A DNA stretch of 64,000 bases from an uncultured Oscillospiraceae bacterium (GTDB lineage: Bacteria > Bacillota > Clostridia > Oscillospirales > Oscillospiraceae). The position numbers were made by a program, and so were the translations under genes. Numbering within the stretch: position 1 is the stretch's first letter; every line of letters starts with the position of its first letter. The stretch spans positions 7,783 through 71,782 of the forward strand of contig CAKUGQ010000011.1 in NCBI GenBank assembly GCA_934654755.1. The letters are read 5' to 3'. Below the pieces are notes generated by a model. That model was given only the letters and a program-made list of their open reading frames with translations, was not told where the DNA came from and ran no database searches. Shown here piece after piece: positions 8,101 to 15,607 of this stretch.

Positions 8101-8108
8101 GAGAACGC

Positions 8109-9089
8109 ATGGGAAAAATTATCCTTGACCTCTACGGCGCCGACTGCGGCGCACAGACGCTTGCACGCGGTGCGGCGGAAGCGCTGCGCGGCGACAAGAC
8201 ACTGCGGCTCGTGCTTGTCGGTGACGAGCGGCTTGTCCGCGCGGAGCTGGCCGACTGCGACCCGGCGCGCTGGGAGTGCCTGCATACGACGCGGTATGTC
8301 ACAAATCACGATAAGCCGACGGAGATTCTGCACGAGAAAGACGACACCTCGCTTGTAATGGCATTGCGGCGGCTGAAGCAGGATCCGGAGTGCGGCGGCC
8401 TGCTGTGCGCGGGGAATACCGGCGCGCTGCTTGTCGGCTCGATCTTCCTGCTGGGACTTCAGTCCGGCTTGAAGCAGCCTGCGCTGGCAACCGCACTCAA
8501 TCTGGCCGGGGAGAAGTACGTCTGCCTGGTTGACTGCGGCGCGACGCTGGAGTGCCGCCCGAAGGAGCTGGCACGCTTCGCCCTGATGGGCGACGCGTTC
8601 ATGCGCTGCATGGGCGGGCTGGAGGCGCCGCGTGTCGGTCTCCTGTCGGTCGGACGTGAGCCGGGCAAGGGAACGGATACGACCCGCGAGGCGTATGCCC
8701 GTCTGTCCGAGCTGCCGATTCGCTTTGTCGGCAACATTGAGGGCGGCGATGTCTGTGCGGATGCGGCCGATGTTGTGGTCTGCGACGGCTTCGCGGGGAA
8801 TGTGCTGCTGAAGAACATTGAGGCGACCGGTAAGCTCGCCGTTTCTTTGCTGTCGCGCTGGGGTGCGGACACCGTACCGGAGGGACTTCGGCAGAGGCTG
8901 TACCATTATTTTGACTTTAATTCGCGCGGCGGCGCCGTTTTTCTGGGAACAGCAAAGCCGGTCATCAAACTGCACGGTGCAGCGGGAGCGCAGACGGTCG
9001 TTTCCGCCCTTGCGCAGATGCAGCGCCTGCTTGCCGCAGGCTTTAGTCAAAGGCTGGCCGAAGCTTGCGCGGGCTTCGATCTGCACTGA
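8109..9089 (+). CDS. plsX: Phosphate acyltransferase PlsX
   Basis: 326 residues from the ATG at 8109, which has GAGAG close upstream; a GTG at 8097, overlapping the fakA stop, is the alternative. The start GKIILDLYGAD resembles the PlsX N-terminus (usually I-A-x-D-A-M-G-G-D, here altered). Also present are GALLCAGNTGALL (the S/A-x-G-x-T-G-A segment), LVDCGATLECRP, NIEGGDV and VVCDGFAGNVLLK, all characteristic. The enzyme converts acyl-ACP and phosphate to acyl-phosphate at the membrane. Co-transcription with fakA and two fakB genes ties it to use of host or dietary fatty acids. Confidence 0.9.
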   Translation: MGKIILDLYGADCGAQTLARGAAEALRGDKTLRLVLVGDERLVRAELADCDPARWECLHTTRYVTNHDKPTEILHEKDDTSLVMALRRLKQDPECGGLLCAGNTGALLVGSIFLLGLQSGLKQPALATALNLAGEKYVCLVDCGATLECRPKELARFALMGDAFMRCMGGLEAPRVGLLSVGREPGKGTDTTREAYARLSELPIRFVGNIEGGDVCADAADVVVCDGFAGNVLLKNIEATGKLAVSLLSRWGADTVPEGLRQRLYHYFDFNSRGGAVFLGTAKPVIKLHGAAGAQTVVSALAQMQRLLAAGFSQRLAEACAGFDLH

Positions 9090-9092
9090 AGA

Positions 9093-9116
9093 ACCGGCTG
9101 CCGAGCGGCAGCCGGT
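9093..9116 (+). terminator. Hairpin after plsX (first of a reverse-complementary pair)
   Basis: ACCGGCTGCC-GAGC-GGCAGCCGGT, 4 bases after the plsX stop. The T-tract is poor (GAGCGTGTT), so termination strength is uncertain. Its exact reverse complement occurs at 9274-9297. Confidence 0.55.
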
Positions 9117-9273
9117 GAGCGTGTTAAGGAACCTCCGGTCATGTCATTCCGAGGAGCGAAGCGACGTGGGAATCTCCTGTAAAATATTTCGGTTTTGCCG
9201 AAATCCAACGGAGACTCGGAATCATTCCGTGAGATTGCGAGACTTCTTGTGCGGGGTCTCGCAACGACAAACG

Positions 9274-9297
9274 ACCGGCTGCCGCTCGGCAGCCGGT
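9274..9297 (-). terminator. Second copy of the CCGGCTGCCG hairpin, reverse complement of the first
   Basis: ACCGGCTGCC-GCTC-GGCAGCCGGT. The loop shows that this is the exact reverse complement of 9093-9116, so the pair forms an inverted repeat around about 157 bases. It may act as a terminator for the minus-strand transcript, but it lies 168 bases beyond that gene. Confidence 0.4.
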
Positions 9298-9464
9298 TTC
9301 CGTTGCGGTATAAAAGGCTTATCGTGTCATTGCGGGAAGCGACACGGCGTCCGTATTTCGTGTGGCTGCGAGAGGGGCGCAAGCCCGATGCGAAACCCTG
9401 CGGGATTGCCGCGGGAGGCAGAGCCGCCCGCGCAATGACGCACGAAGAGCCTGCGATCGCTGCG

Positions 9465-10529
9465 CTATGTATGCTCTTTGTTGATGTCACGGTATTTGGC
9501 AATGTGCAGGAGCTTTTGCAGAAAATACTCCGGCGCAATCAGCACCAGGGCTGACAGGTTGAACGAGACGAGCAGCGGCAGCTTCAGCGGCCGCAGCAAC
9601 ACGCAGCAGGCGGTGTAGGCGATAAAGCGCAGAAGCGTCTGCGACAGCGTGTGCAGCGCAGCGGCATAGCGCACCCGCCGGAAGATAACGAATTTATCCA
9701 TGAGGATACAGAACGCGGCCGAAACAAAGCCTGCCTTGGGCAGCGAGGTGAGCAGATACCAGAATTCATTCGGAAGGATGCCGGGCAGGACGGCAGGGTA
9801 AACCAGCGTCTCAAGCACCAGCACCAGCTCCACAAGCAGAATGCTTGCGAGCGATGCCCACGCGCTGGCGAACAGTCGGCGGTAGATACGCAGCGTGTCG
9901 CGCAGCGGGTCGAAATGAGAGGATCTGTTGCCGTCAATATACACCGAGCGGATCAGCAGCGTAGTAATGGGAATGGCCTGCTTGTCCGCATAATAGAGCA
10001 TATTCATTTCGTAGTCGTATTTTTCACCGCCGACCTGCGTGAGCCAGTCGAGCTGCCCCACGGAGAAGCCGCGCAGACCGGACTGATTATCGCGGAAATA
10101 GTGTCCCGTGAGCATCGTGTAGATAAAACGGGACAGGTTGTTGCCGATGCGTGAGCGGAAGGGTATGTCGCCCTGAAAGTCCCGCACGCTCAGTACGAAC
10201 TGTGCGCCGTGCAGAAGCTCGTCGCGCACGCGCAAAATATCCGAAACGGGGTGTTGCCCATCGGCGTCGGCCGTGATAAAATGGGTGCAATCGGGGAATT
10301 CTTCCAACAGGTGGATCATCCCGTGCTTCAGTGCCGCGCCCTTGCCGCTGTTTTTCGGCAGCGTCAGGACGTGCGCGTAGGGCGCGACCGCCGCAAAGAC
10401 CGGGGCGCAGCGGGAGCTGCTGCCGTCGTTGACAATCAACAGGTCTGCGTCGTTCGCCGCAAGCTCGCGCGCGAGCGCGACGAGAGTGTCGTCCGGTTCA
10501 TAGGCCGGAATCAGGATCACTTGGCTCAT
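9465..10529 (-). CDS. Family 2 glycosyltransferase fused to a GtrA-like membrane domain
   Basis: 354 residues. The N-terminal GT-A domain (residues 1 to about 225) shows PAYEPDD, LIVNDGSSS and the metal-binding DxD as TADADGQHP (Asp88, Asp90), plus DNQSGLRGFS. This is the polyprenyl-phosphate-mannose/glucose synthase type. The C-terminal ~120 residues have four hydrophobic segments as in GtrA/DPMS-like proteins, which flip or stabilise the lipid-linked sugar. Likely role: transfer of a sugar from a nucleotide to polyprenyl phosphate at the inner face of the membrane for envelope glycosylation. Its ATG overlaps the stop of the upstream alpha/beta hydrolase (10526-11494). Confidence 0.86.
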   Translation of the reverse strand: MSQVILIPAYEPDDTLVALARELAANDADLLIVNDGSSSRCAPVFAAVAPYAHVLTLPKNSGKGAALKHGMIHLLEEFPDCTHFITADADGQHPVSDILRVRDELLHGAQFVLSVRDFQGDIPFRSRIGNNLSRFIYTMLTGHYFRDNQSGLRGFSVGQLDWLTQVGGEKYDYEMNMLYYADKQAIPITTLLIRSVYIDGNRSSHFDPLRDTLRIYRRLFASAWASLASILLVELVLVLETLVYPAVLPGILPNEFWYLLTSLPKAGFVSAAFCILMDKFVIFRRVRYAAALHTLSQTLLRFIAYTACCVLLRPLKLPLLVSFNLSALVLIAPEYFLQKLLHIAKYRDINKEHT

Positions 10530-11494
10530 TTTTGTGTTTCTCTCTCTGTTTCATTTCCGCAGTTTTGCAGAAGGAATGCGTGAATCTGCGCCATCAGGCG
10601 CGAATTTGCCGTGCCGTCGGGGTCAAACAGCAGGTCGGTGTGCCCGTTCTGTCCCGCTGCGCCCCAGAGCAGCACGGCGCTGGTGGCCGGGAGTCGGTCA
10701 CGGTGGGAGAAGATCGAAAACGCCTCCGGCGGGACGGTTCCATCCCGCGTGCCCTGCACGATCAGTGCCGGTGTGCGGCTGCGCGACAGCTCCCCGGCAG
10801 CATCGCAATCGAGCGTCTGCGCGTCGAAGAGCGAGCGCTGGTAGAGCCGGAGCAGGGGATAGTTGGCATATGCCAGGGCGCCGATGCGTCCTACCGCCGG
10901 ACTCATGACGCCTTCCATGGCGCTGTTTGCGCCCGCCACGGCGATCACCGCAGCGGGACGGTGCTCCCGCAGTACACCGCAGGCGGCGTAGGCTCCGCGA
11001 CTGTGGCCGAGCAGGGCGTAGTTCCGATAGCCGAAGCAGGCGTTTTGTTCCAGACAGTCCAACGCCGCGTCCAGATCGACAACGGTCTGGCAGTAGCCGA
11101 CGGCGGAGGCGCCGCCGCTTTCACCGCAGCCCGTCGGGTCAAAGACGAAAACACCCCAACCGTACCGTATCAGACTGTCCACCTGCCGCAGATAGTCCGA
11201 AGAGACGGCATTCAGGCCGGGAATCAGTACGACGAGCGTATCGCGCGTGCCGGGGTAAAGATAACCGCGCAGCGTTTCATCCCGGCAGGGGAAATCCACG
11301 GCCGTGCGGGATTGCACCAATGCCGAAAGCTCTGCGGGCACTGCCGCAGGCGCGGCGTCATAGCGGCGGAACGCCGCGTCATAGATCAGCTTGGTCGCGC
11401 AAAGCGAGACAAGCAGCAGGGAAAACAGACAGAAAAATATGGTACGCCAGATCCTTTTCCTATGATGATGTACCGTAATTCTCACCGTTTTCAC
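10526..11494 (-). CDS. Membrane-anchored alpha/beta hydrolase, Ser type
   Basis: 322 residues from a GTG start (11494). Residues 15-36 form a single N-terminal membrane anchor after a basic HHHRKR stretch. The hydrolase fold is shown by VVLIPGLNAV (oxyanion region), FDPTGCGESGG, the nucleophile elbow LLGHSRGAY, QGTRDGTVP (acid) and GQNGHTDL (His). The catalytic side is probably extracytoplasmic. It is coupled by ATGA to the glycosyltransferase gene, suggesting a role in envelope glycolipid or polysaccharide processing. The true initiation codon is uncertain because there is no nearby ATG. Confidence 0.8.
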   Translation of the reverse strand: MKTVRITVHHHRKRIWRTIFFCLFSLLLVSLCATKLIYDAAFRRYDAAPAAVPAELSALVQSRTAVDFPCRDETLRGYLYPGTRDTLVVLIPGLNAVSSDYLRQVDSLIRYGWGVFVFDPTGCGESGGASAVGYCQTVVDLDAALDCLEQNACFGYRNYALLGHSRGAYAACGVLREHRPAAVIAVAGANSAMEGVMSPAVGRIGALAYANYPLLRLYQRSLFDAQTLDCDAAGELSRSRTPALIVQGTRDGTVPPEAFSIFSHRDRLPATSAVLLWGAAGQNGHTDLLFDPDGTANSRLMAQIHAFLLQNCGNETERETQK

Positions 11495-11536
11495 CGAAAC
11501 CTATTCCGATTTTCACTCCGAAGGAGCATTTGTTGT

Positions 11537-12526
11537 ATGCGATTTGTGCCGGATCATCGCCGTGAGGCGCTCAGCGAGACCCAATATGCCGAACGCATTG
11601 CGCAGATCGGCGCGATGCTTGAGCCCTGCACGGAGCGGGGCTTCTGGATGGCTGCCGACGGCTGCCGCCTGTACCGGGTGTTCAGCCGTGCCGAAAACGC
11701 CCGCGCCAGCGTGGTGCTGGTGCACGGCTTTACGGAATTCTCCGAAAAGCTCACGGAGCTGCGCTGGCTGCTGCTGCGGCAGGGCTACAATGTCCTGTGC
11801 TACGACGCGCGGGGTCACGGCTTGTCCGACCGGCCGGTGGATGATCTGCAGCTTACTCATGTCGAACGCTTTTCGGACTATACCGACGATCTCGACGGAC
11901 TACTGCGCACCTTCCTGCTGCCGCGTACCGAAGGGCTTCCGGTCTATCTCTACGGCCACTCCATGGGCGGCTGCGTGGCGGCGCTCTGGCTGGAGCGCGG
12001 CGCGGATCTTGTTGCACGGGCGGTGCTTTCTTCGCCCATGCTCTGCCCGGTTACACACGGCCTCCCGCGCAGAGTGCTGCGTGCCATGGTACGCAAGGGC
12101 GCGCGCGACAACGGCTGGGCCGCACGGTTTCCCTTTACGGGCGGCTTCAATCCAAACCCGGACTTTCGCCTGGCGGGCGACGCGAGCTTTGCCCGCTTCC
12201 GGCACAATATGGAGCTGCGCCTTGCCGAGCCGCGCTATCAGAATTCCTCTGCCAGCTACCGCTGGATGGACGAGGCGCTGACCGTGCAGGACCGGCTGCT
12301 GGCGCACGGTGCGCCGGAAGCTGTCCGGGCGCAGGTGCTCCTTGTCAGCGCGGGTGCGGATCACGTGGTGCGCCGAGCGCCGCAAAGGCGTCTTGCCAAG
12401 CGCATCCCGCAATGTCACTTTGTCAGCCTGAAGGGGGCAAAGCACTGCCTTTACACTTCGGCGGAGCCCCTTTTGGGACGGTACTTCGATCTTGTGCTTG
12501 ACTTTCTCGCGCAGGGGTGCAAATAA
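11537..12526 (+). CDS. Alpha/beta hydrolase, monoacylglycerol lipase/lysophospholipase type
   Basis: 329 residues from the ATG ten bases after AAGGAG. The frame is open about 1 kb further upstream opposite the minus-strand hydrolase, but nothing there resembles a protein. Motifs: VLVHGFTEFSEK (oxyanion), YDARGHGLSD, nucleophile YGHSMGGCVA, VSAGADHVV (acid) and GAKHCLY (His). This order matches serine aquaporin-like/MGL hydrolases that release fatty acids from mono- or lysolipids. No signal peptide is present, so it is cytoplasmic. It could recycle lysolipids into the nearby Fak pathway (inference). It is divergent from the 11494 gene with a 42-base gap. Confidence 0.85.
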   Translation: MRFVPDHRREALSETQYAERIAQIGAMLEPCTERGFWMAADGCRLYRVFSRAENARASVVLVHGFTEFSEKLTELRWLLLRQGYNVLCYDARGHGLSDRPVDDLQLTHVERFSDYTDDLDGLLRTFLLPRTEGLPVYLYGHSMGGCVAALWLERGADLVARAVLSSPMLCPVTHGLPRRVLRAMVRKGARDNGWAARFPFTGGFNPNPDFRLAGDASFARFRHNMELRLAEPRYQNSSASYRWMDEALTVQDRLLAHGAPEAVRAQVLLVSAGADHVVRRAPQRRLAKRIPQCHFVSLKGAKHCLYTSAEPLLGRYFDLVLDFLAQGCK

Positions 12527-12533
12527 ACAGAGC

Positions 12534-12914
12534 TTATTTTTTCTTGGAGAACAGCGCCTTGGCCTGCGCGGCAACGGAGGAGAGCAGCTTGCCGCTCTGC
12601 TCCGTTTCTTCGCTTTGTACGGTCAGTACGCGCACCTGCCCGTCCTTTACGACGAGAAAGCTCATCGGCGTGCGGGTGATCTTTGCGCCCGCGCCGGCGG
12701 GGTTCTGCCGCTTTTTGCGCCCGACGTCGTTGACGTCCGCACCGCCGCCGGCAAAACCAGCCGAGACCTTTGAAACGGGAATCACGGTGATGCCGTCGAG
12801 CTCAAAGCGGTCGCCCAGAACGGTATTTGCGTCGGCAAGGCGGAGCGTTTGTTCCGCGGTAAACGACAGCACGCGCAGCAGCGTGCTCTCCGGTTTTTTG
12901 ACTTCAGGTTCCAT
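12534..12914 (-). CDS. gerW: GerW/YtfJ-family sporulation protein
   Basis: 126 residues. The family core is visible: LGDRFELDGITVIPVSKVSAGFAGGG (conserved glycine-rich segment; positions about 33-58), then TPMSFLVVKDGQV. GerW is needed for normal germination receptor function in Bacillus and is widely kept in spore-forming Clostridia, so it hints at an endospore former, though some non-sporulating relatives retain it. It overlaps the end of the upstream DUF2953 gene by 11 bases and has an AGGAGG site inside that gene, the usual GerW/DUF2953 pairing. Confidence 0.9.
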   Translation of the reverse strand: MEPEVKKPESTLLRVLSFTAEQTLRLADANTVLGDRFELDGITVIPVSKVSAGFAGGGADVNDVGRKKRQNPAGAGAKITRTPMSFLVVKDGQVRVLTVQSEETEQSGKLLSSVAAQAKALFSKKK

Positions 12915-13560
12915 GATTGTCCTCCTTTGGTGACGGCTGGTAAACTTCGTTTTGCATATTCTGACGGATCAGACGGATCGCCGCCTGTAAGATTCGGAAG
13001 ATCGTAACGCTTAGCGCCGCTTCCAGCGCATAGCTGCTCTCCGGTGCGGAAAAATCACAGGAGATACGGACGTCCGCGGCATTCGGACGGGTTTTGAATA
13101 CCGTTTCCAGATAGCCGATCAGGGGGTAAACCACGGCGCAGGCCGCGCCGTAGTCCATCGCGGCATCCGCCGCATCCTCCCCGACACAGACCGCCCGCAG
13201 CTTCAGGCGGCGCAGACGCACGAAGGGAAGAATTTGCAGAATCGCGTCGATGAGCGTGCGCAGGGCGCTGACGAGCTGCCCGAGTGTGCCCGAAACTCCA
13301 CGCGAGCGCACGGCGCTTTGCGCCGAGCGGGCGCTATTCAGCGGAGAGAAGCCGAGCAGCCGGCCGACAATACGGCTGAGCGCACCCTTCGGCTTGTCAG
13401 GATCTTTCTCACGAAAGGTGAAGAAGAGCAGACGGTAGCGCAGCGTAAGCGGCCGATCCGTCTGCGCAGAGACCAGAATCACGATCGGCAGCGACAGGAT
13501 CAGCCCGATCAGCAGGGCAATTGCGCCCAGAACGATTCCGATCACGGCAAGCACATGCAA
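12904..13560 (-). CDS. DUF2953 membrane protein, partner of GerW
   Basis: 218 residues from a TTG at 13560, chosen because AAAGGAGG lies eight bases upstream and a sigma-A promoter 32 bases upstream. The longer open frame to 13938 would run through the promoter and the THF riboswitch on the other strand and is rejected. The N-terminus (HVLAVIGIVLGAIALLIGLILSL region, residues 2-28) is a membrane segment. The rest has the DUF2953 pattern RYRLLFFTFREKD, MDYGAACAVVYPLIG and a C-terminal amphipathic helix. Function is unknown; it is usually found beside gerW, as here. Confidence 0.8.
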   Translation of the reverse strand: MHVLAVIGIVLGAIALLIGLILSLPIVILVSAQTDRPLTLRYRLLFFTFREKDPDKPKGALSRIVGRLLGFSPLNSARSAQSAVRSRGVSGTLGQLVSALRTLIDAILQILPFVRLRRLKLRAVCVGEDAADAAMDYGAACAVVYPLIGYLETVFKTRPNAADVRISCDFSAPESSYALEAALSVTIFRILQAAIRLIRQNMQNEVYQPSPKEDNHGT

Positions 13561-13591
13561 CGGCCTTCCCTCCTTTCGGCTTGATTCCTTT

Positions 13592-13620
13592 ATTCTAACG
13601 TATTTTGCCCGTAATTGCAA
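13592..13620 (-). promoter_or_regulatory. Sigma-A promoter of the DUF2953-gerW operon
   Basis: Minus strand: TTGCAA (13615-13620), 17-base spacer, TAGAAT (13592-13597), just upstream of the TTG start and its ribosome site. Confidence 0.8.
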
Positions 13621-13668
13621 CCGCTTTGCGGGCGGCGGAAACTTTTTTCCGAAATTTGAAAATAGTAC

Positions 13669-13696
13669 TTGCATTTTCCGAAAATATCGATACAAT
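13669..13696 (+). promoter_or_regulatory. Sigma-A promoter of the folate operon
   Basis: TTGCAT (13669-13674), 16-base spacer, TACAAT (13691-13696). The predicted start is about 10-15 bases before the THF aptamer. Confidence 0.75.
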
Positions 13697-13715
13697 AGTA
13701 TCGACAATACGACGT

Positions 13716-13816
13716 TGCAGGGAGTAGAAACAAGTGCGTTAAGTACCGGCGGATGGGAGGTTGCCGCCGGGCGAAGGGAGCCTCGGCTTCCGCGATACTG
13801 TTTCGCAACCGCCTGA
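13716..13816 (+). ncRNA. Tetrahydrofolate (THF) riboswitch aptamer
   Basis: The conserved THF blocks occur in order: GGGAGTAGAAAC, GTGCGTTAAGT, GGATGGGAGGTTG, GCGAAG, then CGCGATACTGTTTCGCAACCGCC. Pairing fits the known architecture: P1 CAGG (13718-13721) with CCTG; P2 GAAAC-A-AGT with ACT-GTTTC; P3 CCGGCGG with CCGCCGG; and a short GGAGCC/GGCTTCC hairpin. It sits upstream of two folate-type S components and folC, the expected targets. Known THF riboswitches lower expression when reduced folates are abundant. Confidence 0.88.
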
Positions 13817-13930
13817 GCTGGTGCCGGCGTTCCGCAAACGATGCGGCGAGCCGCTTTTGCCCCGATCTTCGTTCCGGGCCGAAGGACTTGCCGTGCGGGG
13901 CAGGGCATAGCGTCGTACATATTTTTAACC

Positions 13931-13953
13931 TCCTCCAAATTCTTTCAGGAGGA
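13931..13953 (+). promoter_or_regulatory. Probable expression platform: hairpin masking the ribosome site
   Basis: TCCTCC (13931-13936) can pair with GGAGGA (13948-13953), which is the ribosome site of the next gene. The hairpin is followed by ATTTTTT, so it could also end transcription. The 115 bases between the aptamer and this hairpin contain further complementary tracts (for example TGCCCCG with CGGGGCA) that could compete with it. The switching mechanism is inferred. Confidence 0.55.
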
Positions 13954-13960
13954 ATTTTTT

Positions 13961-14989
13961 ATGCCAAAAACAGAAAAAACCCTTGCCCCCGGCCTGTATG
14001 CCACGCCGTTTTCCAAGGCATACTGGCACGATGCGGTCTGTGAGCTGAAAAAAACGAAAATGCTTGCCGTTGCCGCCGTGATGATCGCCGTGCGCGTTGC
14101 ACTCAAGGGTCTGCCCATCCCTACCGGCATCCCGAATTTGCAGATCAATCTCGGCTTTTTTGTCAACGCACTCGGCGCAAGCATCTTCGGTCCGGTCGTT
14201 GCGCTGCTGGCTGCCGCAGTCAGCGATACGCTCGGCTGTATTCTGTTTCAATCCGGGCCGTATTTCTTCCCGTTCATCGTTACGGAGCTGGCCGGTTCGC
14301 TCATCTTCGCACTGTTTCTCTACCGTGCGCCGCGCAGCAGTCTGCGCGTCATCCTCTCACGCTTCTGCGTCTGCTTCTTCGTCAATATCGTGATTCAGAC
14401 GCCTATTATGATGCTCTATTACGACATGGTCCTCGGCAAGTCCTACGCATGGTTCGACCTGCCGCGCATCATCAAGAATCTGGTGCTGTTCCCGTTGGAG
14501 TCGCTGCTGCTGATTCTCTTCCTCAATGCCGTCTCCCCTGTGACCTACCGCATGAAGCTGACCTATGCGCCTCCGGAGAAGCTGCGGCTGACGAAGCGCT
14601 CCGTCGCGCTTGTGCTGGCCCTGTTTCTGACGGGCAGTCTGGCCACGGCGAGCTACGGCTGGTACAGCTATAACACCACCAATCACGCCACGCAGTTTTC
14701 CGATTCCGAACGCGCCGGGTTCAATCGTACGCTCACCGGGAATCTGGCGCTCGGTGAAGGCGAGATTGCACTGGTGAACCGGTATGATAAGACACTGTTC
14801 TCCGACGAGGCGACCGTCACCTATACGGTCTACCGCTATGACCCCAAGGCCGGGAATGCACCCGACGCGGATACGCTCTATGCCCTGAAAAACTCGCAGG
14901 CGGCGGGCGACAAGTATGCCGGCGTGCTGGAAAAGAGCGGTTCCGGCGAAATCACCGTGAGAACGGATGATCTGAGTATCGTGAAATAG
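13961..14989 (+). CDS. folT: Folate-type ECF transporter S component with a C-terminal extracytoplasmic extension
   Basis: 342 residues from the ATG eight bases after AGGAGGA. Residues about 30-200 carry six hydrophobic segments with the S-component pattern (MLAVAAVMIAVRVALKGLPI, NLGFFVNALGASIFGP, DTLGCILFQSGPYFFPF). After the S-component core, a further membrane segment (residues ~212-232, SVALVLALFLTGSLATASYG) leads to a ~110-residue soluble tail not usual for these ~200-residue proteins. With the THF riboswitch upstream and folC downstream, folate is the likely substrate. The extension could aid substrate capture or partner binding (inference). Confidence 0.82.
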   Translation: MPKTEKTLAPGLYATPFSKAYWHDAVCELKKTKMLAVAAVMIAVRVALKGLPIPTGIPNLQINLGFFVNALGASIFGPVVALLAAAVSDTLGCILFQSGPYFFPFIVTELAGSLIFALFLYRAPRSSLRVILSRFCVCFFVNIVIQTPIMMLYYDMVLGKSYAWFDLPRIIKNLVLFPLESLLLILFLNAVSPVTYRMKLTYAPPEKLRLTKRSVALVLALFLTGSLATASYGWYSYNTTNHATQFSDSERAGFNRTLTGNLALGEGEIALVNRYDKTLFSDEATVTYTVYRYDPKAGNAPDADTLYALKNSQAAGDKYAGVLEKSGSGEITVRTDDLSIVK

Positions 14990-15010
14990 AAGAACAGGAG
15001 AAATTAAGAT

Positions 15011-15607
15011 ATGTCCAAGTTAGCTGCGCAGCAAAAGCGAATCACGGCGCTCAGCGCGACTCGCGTTCTGACCGTTTGCGCGGTCATGATTGCGCTGACC
15101 GTCGTTATGGCGCGTCTGCTTATCCCCATGCCCAACGCAACGACCCGCTTTTCGCTCGAGGCCGTGCCGGTGTTTCTGGCCGGTATGCTCTGCGGTCCGC
15201 TCGCCGGAGGTCTCGTCGGCTTTGCGGCCGATTTGATCGGCACGCTGTTTTCCGGCTACGGCTATAATCCGTTGTTCTGTCTGCCACCCATTCTTTACGG
15301 CGTATGCGCCGGCCTGTTCCGCGCGAAGCTGCGGCGCAAGCCCTCGCTGGCGTGGATTGCCGCGGCATTTGCACCCGCCGTCGTGTTCGGTTCCGTCCTC
15401 TGGCAGAGCTTTACACTGACATGGGTCTACGGCGGCGATGCCTTCTGGCCCTATCTTACCACAAAGCTCGTCACCCGCTCAATCCAGTTTGTGATCACCT
15501 TCGTGCTGGATGTACTGATTGTCTACCTTCTGCAAAAAACCGGAGTCTTTGAGGCGGCAAGGCTGTGGTCTCCCGTCCGCTCCGCACGAAAAGAGGAACA
15601 AAAATGA
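15011..15607 (+). CDS. folT: Folate-type ECF transporter S component FolT
   Basis: 198 residues, normal S-component length, with six membrane segments. The pattern after residue 20 (VLTVCAVMIALTVVMARLLI, FSLEAVPVFLAGMLCGP, GFAADLIGTLFSGYGYNP) is typical of FolT-like proteins, and the N-terminal helix carries the Ala-x-x-x-Ala type surface that docks EcfT. It is second in the THF-riboswitch operon and its stop overlaps the folC start (ATGA). No EcfA or EcfT gene is in the window, so it must share a common energising module. Confidence 0.87.
   Translation: MSKLAAQQKRITALSATRVLTVCAVMIALTVVMARLLIPMPNATTRFSLEAVPVFLAGMLCGPLAGGLVGFAADLIGTLFSGYGYNPLFCLPPILYGVCAGLFRAKLRRKPSLAWIAAAFAPAVVFGSVLWQSFTLTWVYGGDAFWPYLTTKLVTRSIQFVITFVLDVLIVYLLQKTGVFEAARLWSPVRSARKEEQK

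Larger units (their letters stand above)
9090..9464. repeat. Gene-free interval filled with hairpin repeats
   Basis: Between plsX and the convergent glycosyltransferase gene. It holds the inverted hairpin pair (9093-9116 and 9274-9297), diverged copies of the GTCATTGCGAGG..GGCAATCTC family (about 9141-9178, inverted 9232-9268, 9323 onward, inverted 9401-9441), and no convincing coding sequence. Open frames crossing it are repeat-driven. Confidence 0.75.

Noticed and set aside
9047..9554. Overlapping open frames of 119-206 codons between plsX and the glycosyltransferase gene
   Set aside because: They are translations of the hairpin repeats (Arg/Ala/Ser-rich) with no ribosome sites or conserved features.
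10532..11536. A long plus-strand N-terminal extension of the 11537 hydrolase
   Set aside because: It lies opposite the well-supported minus-strand hydrolase and has no protein-like features; a good ribosome site and family start occur at 11537.
13561..13938. An N-terminal extension of the DUF2953 protein
   Set aside because: It would run antisense through the THF riboswitch and its promoter, and the gene's own promoter and ribosome site point to the TTG at 13560.
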